In this document: positions 45,009-52,836 of the stretch, piece by piece
Numbering within the stretch: the stretch's first letter is position 1
Layout: every line of letters begins with the position of its first letter
The notes under the pieces: generated by a model
The model's input: the letters and a program-made list of their open reading frames with translations, nothing else
Told to the model about the DNA's origin: nothing
The model's database searches: none
Assembly (NCBI GenBank): GCA_964605665.1
Contig: CAZSDP010000002.1
Location: forward strand, 62,001 to 126,000
DNA: 64,000 bases
Origin: CAZSDP01 sp964605665
Lineage (GTDB): Bacteria > Planctomycetota > UBA8108 > UBA1146
Direction: 5' to 3'
Position numbers and translations under genes: made by a program

Positions 45009-45362
45009 ATGAGTGTTCATCGATCTTCATTCCTAGAGCTAAGTTGTTTCGAAGAGGACGTCATTGCGGCGTCTGATCAACGTCCAGTGGTTTTGGACTT
45101 CTGCGCTGATTGGTGCCGATCGTGTGAAGCGGTGACGAGCACACTCGAAGATCTGGCTGAGAAAGGGAATGGCACGTTTCAGGTGGTGAAGTTTGACATT
45201 GAGACCGACCGTGAACTCGCTGCTCGATTGGGCGTTCAAGGGTTACCTGAGGTCCGCGTCTATCGGGGGGGGGAAGTTGTCGATGCAGTCCGTGGCCCAC
45301 TGGCTGGAGTCCAAGTGCGTGCGCTGATCGATCGCAGCATTCTCGGTGCTGGCCAAGATTGA
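45009..45362 (+). CDS. Thioredoxin-like protein
   Basis: A 117-residue cytoplasmic thioredoxin-fold protein. The redox motif is WCRSC (Cys36, Cys39) in VVLDFCADWCRSCEAV, with the cis-proline loop QGLPEVRVYRGGE. No signal peptide is seen. GGAGG lies nine bases before the ATG. It begins the cluster that continues with the acidic peptide, YcaO and the hyp genes, 129 bases before the peptide. In that setting it might keep a cysteine of the peptide or of HypC/HypD reduced; that is inference. Confidence 0.82.
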   Translation: MSVHRSSFLELSCFEEDVIAASDQRPVVLDFCADWCRSCEAVTSTLEDLAEKGNGTFQVVKFDIETDRELAARLGVQGLPEVRVYRGGEVVDAVRGPLAGVQVRALIDRSILGAGQD

Positions 45363-45491
45363 CGGGCAGCGTTGTTGAAATCGCCTGCTGGAAGAATTCG
45401 CAGCTTTTTGATACTGTCCAACGCCGCGGATGGCGGATGGCCAGACCGCTTAACTCATTTTCTTACTCAAGTTCTTGGTAAGGAGAAGCCC

Positions 45492-45605
45492 ATGTTCGAT
45501 ACCACACTCCTCGAGGATCAAGAGTTGATTGCTCTCCAAAATGCATTGGGTGCTTCGGCGACCGGTGTTCATTGCGGAGATGACGATGACGACGAGGACA
45601 TGTAG
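45492..45605 (+). CDS. Small acidic peptide; candidate RiPP precursor
   Basis: A 37-residue peptide behind a strong ribosome-binding site (AAGGAGAAG, seven bases before ATG). Residues 1-19 form an amphipathic, leucine-rich, acidic helix-like segment (LLEDQELIALQNAL) like a RiPP leader. The C-terminal 18 residues hold Ser, Thr, one His and one Cys (ASATGVHCG) followed by an eight-residue acidic end (five Asp, then Glu, Asp, Met). It contains no proline. It sits between a thioredoxin-like gene and a YcaO gene, with a GC-rich hairpin right after its stop, the usual arrangement for abundant precursor expression. I do not recognise the peptide family. It could instead be a small acidic partner protein. 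Translation from a TTG 40 codons upstream is unlikely. Confidence 0.68.
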   Translation: MFDTTLLEDQELIALQNALGASATGVHCGDDDDDEDM

Positions 45606-45629
45606 GTCGATTCGTCACCGTTGAGTGAA

Positions 45630-45651
45630 GGCCCCACCGACCGGTGGGGCC
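45630..45651 (+). terminator. GC-rich hairpin after the peptide gene (attenuator-like)
   Basis: Perfect 9-bp stem GGCCCCACC / GGTGGGGCC with loop GACC, 24 bases after the peptide stop. The T-run (TTTTTC) is about 15 bases further on rather than adjacent, so it may be a partial terminator or an mRNA-stabilising end that raises peptide expression relative to ycaO and the hyp genes. Confidence 0.65.
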
Positions 45652-45770
45652 TGCCAATATTTGCTTTTTCTGATCTGGGCTATTCACTGTTTTGACCGAC
45701 TTTTTGGCAGATTTAGACGATCGAACCAGTGGCTTTGGATCTTTCATGGCCTGGAATTCAGCCGTCCTCC

Positions 45771-45800
45771 TTTGAGCAGATTGGCTTTGAGCAGATTGGC
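45771..45800. repeat. 15-bp perfect tandem duplication upstream of ycaO
   Basis: TTTGAGCAGATTGGC occurs twice without spacing, 55 bases before the ycaO start. It lies in the non-coding spacer between peptide hairpin and ycaO. Confidence 0.8.
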
Positions 45801-45854
45801 CCGCTTTGTATCGATTGATCTTCTTCTTCGTCCGATCAGTTCTTGAGAGGCTCC

Positions 45855-47075
45855 ATGCAATCCGCCCGCCACTCGCACCGAGTATGGGAGCGCTGTAGGC
45901 CCGTAGAGGAAACGCTGGGTTACGCCGAGGAACTCGCATCGCTGGCGGGGATCGTGGAAGTTCGAGAGTTGACCCCTCTCGATCAAATCGGAATTCCTGT
46001 TTTCGCCTGCTCCCGGCCTCACGCCTTGGCGGACGTCGTCACCTATGGAAAGGGGATGACTCCCATCGCTGCGGAGGTCGGCGCCTATATGGAGGCGTTC
46101 GAGTATTACTTCGCAGAACCTGGATCCAGCGATACCGCGACCAAGCGGGGATCGATCGTTGATCTCTGCTCATCCGGATCAATAGAAGAGACCATCGGTG
46201 ATTTGATCCCGTTGCATGGGATCAAACTTGATTTGGACGCGCCGCTTCTCTTGGCGAATGCACACGATCTCGAAAGTGGTCAGCAATCGTGGCTTCCTGC
46301 AGAATTGGTCTTTCGTCCCTCGCCCGAACCTGATCACAAGTACTTCGGTTCTTCAACCAATGGATTGGCCGCTGGGAATTCGCTGGAAGAAGCGAGTTTC
46401 TGCGCTCTTCTCGAGTTGATCGAGCGCGATATTTGGTCTCTCGAATTGGCTCGTCAATCCTCAAGGCTTGTGGAGGCCGAGAGTTTGCCTCAGGAAGTCC
46501 TCGAGATCTTGGAGCGCGTTCAAGAACTAGGACTCGAACTCATAGTCCGGTCAGTTCCCAATGATTACGGTTTACCGTTCTTTGCCACCTTTCTTTTCGA
46601 TCGTCAGAATCCGTCGCTCGAGTACTTCAATGGGGGTTATGGCTGTTCCTTCTCATCGGCGGAGGCCGCACTCGAATCGGTTTTGGAAGCGGTGCAAGGA
46701 CGGATAGGAATGATCGACGGTCGTCGAAAGCAACCGCAGCGTCACTCCGGGCAGAGTGCGGAAAAGGTGCGTCGGTCGCTAGAAAAGCAGTTCGAACAGG
46801 TCTGCGACGCGACCTCGCCGGTTGCGTTTTCCGAGATATCAGACGCTTCGATCACCGACGCTGAATTGGGTCCACTAAAGAACCTTATACCGGTCTTGCG
46901 CCGCGGCGTGACGACTCCGATCTATCGAGTGGTTTTGACGTCAGAGAGCTGCCCTCTTCAAGTGGTGCGTCTCATCGTCCCCACGCTCGAACACTATAAG
47001 CTCGGTAGGGTAAGGGTCGGTCGTCGATTGAGAGCGGCGCTCAGTGAGCGCTCAGTGAATGCTGAGGCGAACTGA
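45855..47075 (+). CDS. YcaO-domain ATP-dependent peptide-modifying enzyme
   Basis: A 406-residue YcaO protein. The ATP/Mg-binding helices are visible as AAEVGAYMEAFEYYFAE and LEEASFCALLELIERDIW, the two Glu-rich signatures of the family, with the family strand VVRLIVPTLEH near the C-terminus. YcaO enzymes phosphorylate backbone amides to make azoline rings or thioamides in peptides, or act on RimO-type targets. The C-terminal Pro-rich tail of azoline-forming cyclodehydratases is absent, and no partner E1-like or TfuA gene is adjacent. GAGAGG precedes the ATG at 45855. Its stop overlaps the hypF start by one base (TGATG), so it is coupled to the hyp operon. The nearby acidic peptide is the obvious candidate substrate. 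Confidence 0.85.
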   Translation: MQSARHSHRVWERCRPVEETLGYAEELASLAGIVEVRELTPLDQIGIPVFACSRPHALADVVTYGKGMTPIAAEVGAYMEAFEYYFAEPGSSDTATKRGSIVDLCSSGSIEETIGDLIPLHGIKLDLDAPLLLANAHDLESGQQSWLPAELVFRPSPEPDHKYFGSSTNGLAAGNSLEEASFCALLELIERDIWSLELARQSSRLVEAESLPQEVLEILERVQELGLELIVRSVPNDYGLPFFATFLFDRQNPSLEYFNGGYGCSFSSAEAALESVLEAVQGRIGMIDGRRKQPQRHSGQSAEKVRRSLEKQFEQVCDATSPVAFSEISDASITDAELGPLKNLIPVLRRGVTTPIYRVVLTSESCPLQVVRLIVPTLEHYKLGRVRVGRRLRAALSERSVNAEAN

Positions 47076-49501
47076 TGGTTGACCACCGTGATGATTTCTC
47101 CGTTATCGAAGAGACGGAGAAACGCGACTTATCGATCGAGATACGAGTACGCGGCGCTGTCCAAGGGGTTGGATTCCGTCCGACCGTCTGGAGGCTAGCG
47201 CGTGATGAAGGGCTCGTGGGGAGTGTTGTCAACGATGGCTCGGGTGTGTTGATCGAGGCGATGGCTGAAGGACCTTCGATCGAACGTTTCCTCACCCGCT
47301 TGGAGTCAGAGGCGCCGCCTCTATCGAAGATCGAGAGCATTGAGACTCGAGAATTGCCGCTCCCACTGACCGCCAAGGAATTTCAGATTGGAGAGAGCAC
47401 GCTCGGAGAAACCCGAACCCGTGTGACTGCAGATGCCTCAATCTGTCGAGCCTGCCGAGCCGAGATCTTGAATCCCAAAGAGCGGAGATTTCGCTATCCA
47501 TTCGCGAACTGTACTCATTGCGGACCCAGATTTTCGATCGTGAAGTCAGTCCCATATGATCGCTCGCGAACCACCATGGTCGACTTTCCGATGTGCTCCG
47601 ACTGCTTGGCGGAATACGAAAATCCGGCTGATCGAAGATTTCATGCTCAGCCGATTGCCTGTGCCGAGTGTGGACCGAAGGTGTGGCTGGAGACCCCGGA
47701 CGACAATCAGTCGCAAATTGATAGTCTGGCGCCAACGTGCCCATTGGAGAAGACGGTTCAGCTTTTGAAGGGTGGCGCGATTTTGGCGATTCGTGGCTTG
47801 GGGGGCTTTCACCTCGCGTGCGACGCCACGAACGCGACGTCCGTAGAGAGGCTTCGTGCTCGAAAGAAACGGTTCGGGAAGCCGTTTGCCTTGATGGCCA
47901 GAGATTTAGAAGTGGTGCGGGAACACTGTTCATTGTCTGACGTCGAAGCGAAGTGCCTTGAAAGCGCAGCGGCCCCGATTGTGCTCCTCAAGCAGAAGAG
48001 AGAGAGTGCGCTTCCCCAGGCCCTCGCTCCCGGCTTGAACTCACTAGGATTCATGCTGCCCTACACTCCACTTCACTTGTTGCTCATGCAGAGCTTCGAT
48101 CAGCCCTTGGTGATGACGAGTGGAAATCTATCGAGTGAGCCTCAAGTCACGATGCTGGAGGAGGCGCGCCTCCAACTAGGAGAGATCGCCGATGCATATC
48201 TGATGCATGACCGAGACATCGCCAATCGGATCGATGATGCAGTCGTGCAGGTTGTTCTTGAAAAACCGAGAGTTCTGAGAAGTGGGCGTGGATATGCACC
48301 GACATCGACGCCATTGCCAGATGGATTCGAAAACGCGCCCGATGTGCTGGCATATGGCGGTGAGTTGAAGTCGACATTTTGCATATTGAAAGATGGAGCA
48401 GCGATTCTCTCTCAACATCAGGGAGATCTTGAAGACGTCGCCACCTTTGATGACTTTCAGCACAACTTGAATTTGTATCGAGAGATCTACGACCATCGCC
48501 CCACAGTTTTTGTGGCTGATTGTCATCCGGAGTATCTCTCTACGAAGTTAGCCAAAGAAGCGTCCGCCAAGAATGGGTTACCTCTTGAAGAGGTGCAGCA
48601 CCACCATGCTCACGTTGCCAGTTGCATGGCAGAGAACGGGGTTCCCTTCGATGCGAAGCCGGTCTTGGGGGTCGCACTGGATGGTTTGGGATTTGGGGAG
48701 GACGGGACCATTTGGGGGGGGGAGTTCCTCGTCGCCGACTACAAGGAGTACCAGCGCCTCGGAACCTTCCAGCCGGTTGCGATGATCGGGGGCGCACAGG
48801 CGATTCGTGAACCGTGGCGAAACGCGTACGCGAATATCGTTTCGGCGATTGGTTGGGATGAGTTTACAGATCGCTACTCGGAGCTAGAGATTCACCAGTT
48901 GCTTCAAGCAAAGCCACTCGAGCTGCTGAATCAAATGCTGGATAGGCAAGTCAATTCACCGTTGGCGAGTTCCTGCGGAAGGCTCTTTGATGCGGTCGCA
49001 GCTGCGATAGGCGTTTGTGACGAGTTCGCAGCTTTTGAAGGTCAAGGGGCTATGGAATTGGAGACCTTGGCTTGGAAGTGGTTAGAAGATTCAGGGAAAG
49101 GGGAACCAGCCTACAGATTTCTGATCTCACGGTCAGAGCATGTTGATGTTCCCTTCATTGATTCAAGAGCGATGTGGTCAGAGTTACTCGAAGACCTGAT
49201 TCTGAAATCACCAACTGATCAGATGGCGTTCAAGTTCCACCGCGGGTTGGCAAATGCCATTACCGCCATGATCAAGAAAGTCTCTCACGGCTTTGAGAGT
49301 GAGCATGGCTCAGTCGCGTTGACCGGAGGTTGCTTCCAGAATACGCTGCTGCTCGAGCTCGTTTCGCAAGATCTAGAAGCGAGCGGATTTCACTGTCTCA
49401 CTCACTCCTCAGTACCAGCAAATGATGGCGGTTTGTCGCTTGGGCAAGCTGTGATCTCTGCCGGACGGAGAATTGCAGCGATAGGGTCCGATACTCAGTA
49501 A
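47075..49501 (+). CDS. hypF: Carbamoyltransferase HypF
   Basis: An 808-residue hydrogenase maturation enzyme that takes the carbamoyl group of carbamoyl phosphate to make the cyanide ligands of the NiFe site, passing it to HypE. All domains are present in order: acylphosphatase (GAVQGVGFRPTVWRLA), two zinc fingers (CRACRAEIL...CTHCGP, CSDCLAEY...CAECGP), YrdC-like (residues about 200-370) and the Kae1-like C-terminal domain (QHHHAHVASCMAENG, GVALDGLGFGEDG, ALTGGCFQN). It begins one base inside the end of ycaO and leads the hyp genes. Confidence 0.95.
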   Translation: MVDHRDDFSVIEETEKRDLSIEIRVRGAVQGVGFRPTVWRLARDEGLVGSVVNDGSGVLIEAMAEGPSIERFLTRLESEAPPLSKIESIETRELPLPLTAKEFQIGESTLGETRTRVTADASICRACRAEILNPKERRFRYPFANCTHCGPRFSIVKSVPYDRSRTTMVDFPMCSDCLAEYENPADRRFHAQPIACAECGPKVWLETPDDNQSQIDSLAPTCPLEKTVQLLKGGAILAIRGLGGFHLACDATNATSVERLRARKKRFGKPFALMARDLEVVREHCSLSDVEAKCLESAAAPIVLLKQKRESALPQALAPGLNSLGFMLPYTPLHLLLMQSFDQPLVMTSGNLSSEPQVTMLEEARLQLGEIADAYLMHDRDIANRIDDAVVQVVLEKPRVLRSGRGYAPTSTPLPDGFENAPDVLAYGGELKSTFCILKDGAAILSQHQGDLEDVATFDDFQHNLNLYREIYDHRPTVFVADCHPEYLSTKLAKEASAKNGLPLEEVQHHHAHVASCMAENGVPFDAKPVLGVALDGLGFGEDGTIWGGEFLVADYKEYQRLGTFQPVAMIGGAQAIREPWRNAYANIVSAIGWDEFTDRYSELEIHQLLQAKPLELLNQMLDRQVNSPLASSCGRLFDAVAAAIGVCDEFAAFEGQGAMELETLAWKWLEDSGKGEPAYRFLISRSEHVDVPFIDSRAMWSELLEDLILKSPTDQMAFKFHRGLANAITAMIKKVSHGFESEHGSVALTGGCFQNTLLLELVSQDLEASGFHCLTHSSVPANDGGLSLGQAVISAGRRIAAIGSDTQ

Positions 49502-49556
49502 CGACTTAGCTTTTTGTGCTTGTGCATTCGCGCAGATAGAACGAGGAGATTTGGGT

Positions 49557-49850
49557 ATGTGTTTGGGAATACCTGGGCAAGTCATAGAGATCACCGATGC
49601 AACTCGAAATCTCGCTCTTGTTGATGTGAGCGGCGTACAGCGAGAAGTGAATATGGATTGCGTGGTCGAAGAGACGCACTCTTTGAATTCCTGTGTGGGG
49701 GACTGGGTTTTGGTGCATGTGGGTTTTGCGATGAGCCGAATCAACGAGGAGGAGGCGATGGCGACACTCAAAATATTGAATGAACTGGGAGAAGTACAAG
49801 AAGAGCTGACTGCAATGAAGGAATCAGGAAGGATGGGAGGAGAATCATGA
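49557..49850 (+). CDS. hypC: Hydrogenase maturation chaperone HypC
   Basis: A 97-residue HypC/HupF protein. It starts MCLGIPGQV, the diagnostic N-terminus whose Cys2 carries the iron with its CN and CO ligands. The remaining OB-fold sequence is typical (LALVDVSGVQREVNMDCV, VGDWVLVHVGFAMSRI). The ATG at 49557 is chosen over a TTG two codons upstream because Cys2 must be the second residue; AGGAGA lies upstream. Its stop overlaps the SIS gene by four bases. Confidence 0.95.
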   Translation: MCLGIPGQVIEITDATRNLALVDVSGVQREVNMDCVVEETHSLNSCVGDWVLVHVGFAMSRINEEEAMATLKILNELGEVQEELTAMKESGRMGGES

Positions 49851-50584
49851 ACCCAGAGAACTCGCAACCAACTGATCCAAATCTACAGGGCTTATATCCA
49901 TTTCTACACGGTAAGAAACAGGACCCAGCAGCTTTGTCTGAAGCACTTTTGGTGTCGACGCGAGGGAAAGTCGCGCATCACCAAAAGACGATCGATCAAT
50001 TTTTTGAAAAGAACGCATCGGAAGTTGTCGCTGCGGCGACAACGATTGCTGAGGTGTATCGAAATCATGGCCGGTTGCTGACGATGGGCAATGGTGGTTC
50101 GAGTTGCGATTCTGGCCACATTGCAGTTGAGTTTCTGCACCCGGTTACTGCAGGTCGCCCAGCGTTGCCTGCGATCGATCTCACCGCTGACCGTGCAATG
50201 CTCACCGCGGTAGGAAATGATGTTGGATTCGGCAGCGTTTTTGTTCGGCAGGTGATTGCTCATGGAAGGCAAGGTGACGGATTGATCGGGGTCTCGACCA
50301 GCGGGAACTCGGAAAATCTGGTGCAGGCATTCATGAAAGCAAAAGAGATGGGATTGCTGACGATCGGCCTGGGTGGAATGACCGGGGGCGAGATGTCCAG
50401 AATCGATCTCGACCACTGTTTCGTCGTGGAGACCGATAGCATTCACCGCATTCAAGAGTGCCATCTCGCCATCTATCACATTTTATGGGATTTGGTGCAT
50501 TCTCTGCTCGCTGACGATCGAGGAGGGTTGCCGGGTGGTGATCAAGTGAATACTGACCATGCGGCAGAGGAGCAAGTCTCATGA
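49847..50584 (+). CDS. SIS-domain (GmhA-like) protein in the hyp operon
   Basis: A 245-residue phosphosugar-binding protein. SIS loops: TMGNGGSSCDSGHIAVEFLHP and GVSTSGNSENLVQAF, with the C-terminal helix CHLAIYHILWDLVH. It is a GmhA relative but distinct from the gmhA at 12556, with a longer N-terminus. GmhA-like genes are found between hypC and hypD in various bacteria; their part in hydrogenase maturation is not established to my knowledge. ATGA overlaps join it to hypC and hypD, so it is surely expressed with them. Confidence 0.85.
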   Translation: MNPENSQPTDPNLQGLYPFLHGKKQDPAALSEALLVSTRGKVAHHQKTIDQFFEKNASEVVAAATTIAEVYRNHGRLLTMGNGGSSCDSGHIAVEFLHPVTAGRPALPAIDLTADRAMLTAVGNDVGFGSVFVRQVIAHGRQGDGLIGVSTSGNSENLVQAFMKAKEMGLLTIGLGGMTGGEMSRIDLDHCFVVETDSIHRIQECHLAIYHILWDLVHSLLADDRGGLPGGDQVNTDHAAEEQVS

Positions 50585-51735
50585 AGTACGTCGATGAGTT
50601 CAGAGACCCACAAAAGGCGAAGTTTCTTTTGAATGAGATTCGGCAACTCGTGGAACGGAACGAGATTGCCAAGACTCGACCGTTGTACTTCATGGAAGTA
50701 TGTGGGGGGCATACCCACGCCATTTTTCGGTATGGAGTCGAATCGATGTTGCCGGACGGAATCGAACTGATTCACGGGCCCGGATGTCCGGTTTGTGTCT
50801 TGCCGATGGGGAGAGTCGACGATTGTATTGCTCTCGCCGAAACGCCAGGGGTGATCTTCACGACATTCGGGGATGCGATGCGTGTCCCCGGCTCGAAAAA
50901 GAGCCTTTTGCAAACTCGCGCTGAGGGTCACGACGTACGGATGGTGTATTCACCGCTCGATGCGCTCGAGCTCGCGAAGCAAAATCCGGACAAAGAGGTC
51001 GTATTCTTCGCGCTTGGTTTTGAAACGACGATGCCAAGCACGGCGATCACGGTCTTGCAGGCGGAAAAAGAGGGGATCGAGAATTTCTCTCTATTCTGCA
51101 ATCACATCACCATCATTCCGACCATCAAAGCTGTCCTCGACTCTCCCGATTTGAGACTCGACGGATTCCTCGGGCCAGGTCATGTCAGTATGGTGATCGG
51201 TGATTCATCATATCGGTTCATTGCTGAGCACTATCAGCGTCCTCTCGTCATCGCGGGATTTGAGCCCCTCGATGTTCTGCATGGGATTTGGATGCTACTG
51301 AAGCAACTTGACGAGGGTCGAACCGAAATCGAAAACCAATACAACCGCGTTGTCCCCGGAGGCGGGAATGCCGTCGCCTTGAATGCGATCAGCCGCATTT
51401 TCGAAGTTCGGGAGTTCTTCGAATGGCGTGGTTTGGGATCGATCGACCATTCTGGGGTACGAATTCGGGAGCCTTACGCGAAGTATGACGCAGAGAAGAA
51501 GTTCTCGGTGCCCGCGTTGACGATCGCCGATCCCCGTTCTTGCCAATGTGGTGAGGTCTTAAAGGGAGTGATCAAACCATGGGATTGCAAGGTATTCGGA
51601 AATGAGTGCAATCCAGAAACGCCTCTTGGTGCCTTGATGGTCTCTTCAGAGGGTGCCTGTGCTGCCTACTACCAGTTTGGTGACATGGAGAAAGTCCACG
51701 ATACCAAACAGCAACAAGCACGGGAGTCGGTATGA
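50581..51735 (+). CDS. hypD: Hydrogenase maturation protein HypD
   Basis: A 384-residue iron-sulfur scaffold that forms the Fe(CN)2CO unit with HypC. Conserved motifs: EVCGGHTHAIFRYG, HGPGCPVCVLPMGR (central cysteines), FFALGFETTMPSTA, GPGHVSMVIG, and the C-terminal cysteines in DPRSCQCGEVLKG and CKVFGNECNPETPLG that hold the 4Fe-4S cluster. ATGA overlaps on both sides. Confidence 0.96.
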   Translation: MKYVDEFRDPQKAKFLLNEIRQLVERNEIAKTRPLYFMEVCGGHTHAIFRYGVESMLPDGIELIHGPGCPVCVLPMGRVDDCIALAETPGVIFTTFGDAMRVPGSKKSLLQTRAEGHDVRMVYSPLDALELAKQNPDKEVVFFALGFETTMPSTAITVLQAEKEGIENFSLFCNHITIIPTIKAVLDSPDLRLDGFLGPGHVSMVIGDSSYRFIAEHYQRPLVIAGFEPLDVLHGIWMLLKQLDEGRTEIENQYNRVVPGGGNAVALNAISRIFEVREFFEWRGLGSIDHSGVRIREPYAKYDAEKKFSVPALTIADPRSCQCGEVLKGVIKPWDCKVFGNECNPETPLGALMVSSEGACAAYYQFGDMEKVHDTKQQQARESV

Positions 51736-52811
51736 GTCAGTCTGAGATCGAGCGTCCCAAAGAGCGCAAGCGCAGATCAGGTAAAGTCAAAGTACCCACC
51801 ATCACCCTCGCACATGGCGGTGGTGGCAAAGCGATGCACGACTTGATCGATGACATTTTTGTCGGGGCATTTGAAAACTCCGCACTCGCGCCACTAGAGG
51901 ATCAAGCGAGATTTCCATTATCTGAGTTAATGGCAGATGGAGATCGACTCGCATTGACCACCGACTCATTCGTGGTGAGCCCCTTGGAGTTCCCAGGAGG
52001 TGACATCGGTAAACTCGCCATCTGTGGGACGGTGAATGACCTGGCAGTTGGTGGAGCGAAACCCCTTTACTTGACTTGCTCCGTGATCATCGAAGAGGGT
52101 CTGCAAGTTTCAGCACTGCGTCAGATCGTGGACTCGATGGCGGAGACAGCAAGGGAGGCGGGGGTTCAGATCGTCACCGGCGACACCAAGGTGGTGGAGC
52201 GCGGGGCTTGTGATCAGCTTTTCATCAATACCGCTGGTGTCGGCGTGATCCGAGAAGGATGCCAGTTGGGTGCTGATCGTGCCGAGTGCGGTGATGCTAT
52301 TTTGGTCAATGGAGTCCTCGGCGATCATGGAGCAACAATTTTGACGGCGCGCGGCGACATGGCCGTGTCGACGCCGATTCAGAGCGATTGCGCTCCCTTG
52401 AATGGCCTCATCGCTCAACTTCTCGACGAGGTTCCCGAGGTGCGGTTTATTCGCGACGCGACTCGAGGGGGGCTAGCGACAGTCTTGAACGAGATTGCCG
52501 CAGCGTCCGATGTCGGAATTCAGATCGAAGAAGATCGAACTCCGATACGTGCCGAGGTGAAGGGCTTCTGCGAGATTTTGGGGCTTGATCCGCTCTATTT
52601 GGCGAATGAAGGCACGATGGTTTGTGTGGTTCCACGCGAAAAGGAGAGCGCCGCACTCGAGTGTCTCCAGTCGCATCAACTGGGCAGAGAAGCGGCGAGT
52701 GTCGGCTATGTCACTGACCATCGACCAGGTCGCGTCGTCATGGAGACAGTGTTTGGTGGCCGACGAATCGTTGACATGCTTGTCGGTGAGCAATTGCCGA
52801 GAATTTGTTAG
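51732..52811 (+). CDS. hypE: Carbamoyl dehydratase HypE
   Basis: A 359-residue AIR-synthase-family enzyme. It ends PRIC, the universal HypE C-terminus whose last Cys receives carbamoyl from HypF and is dehydrated with ATP to thiocyanate. Other motifs: LAHGGGGKAMHDLID, ALTTDSFVVSPLEFPGGDIG, CGTVNDLAVGGAKPLYL, DTKVVERG and FIRDATRGGLATVLNEIA. The N-terminus has an extra 20 basic residues. It overlaps hypD (ATGA). Confidence 0.96.
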   Translation: MSQSEIERPKERKRRSGKVKVPTITLAHGGGGKAMHDLIDDIFVGAFENSALAPLEDQARFPLSELMADGDRLALTTDSFVVSPLEFPGGDIGKLAICGTVNDLAVGGAKPLYLTCSVIIEEGLQVSALRQIVDSMAETAREAGVQIVTGDTKVVERGACDQLFINTAGVGVIREGCQLGADRAECGDAILVNGVLGDHGATILTARGDMAVSTPIQSDCAPLNGLIAQLLDEVPEVRFIRDATRGGLATVLNEIAAASDVGIQIEEDRTPIRAEVKGFCEILGLDPLYLANEGTMVCVVPREKESAALECLQSHQLGREAASVGYVTDHRPGRVVMETVFGGRRIVDMLVGEQLPRIC

Positions 52812-52836
52812 AGAAGAGACAGTGAGGAGTCCTGCG

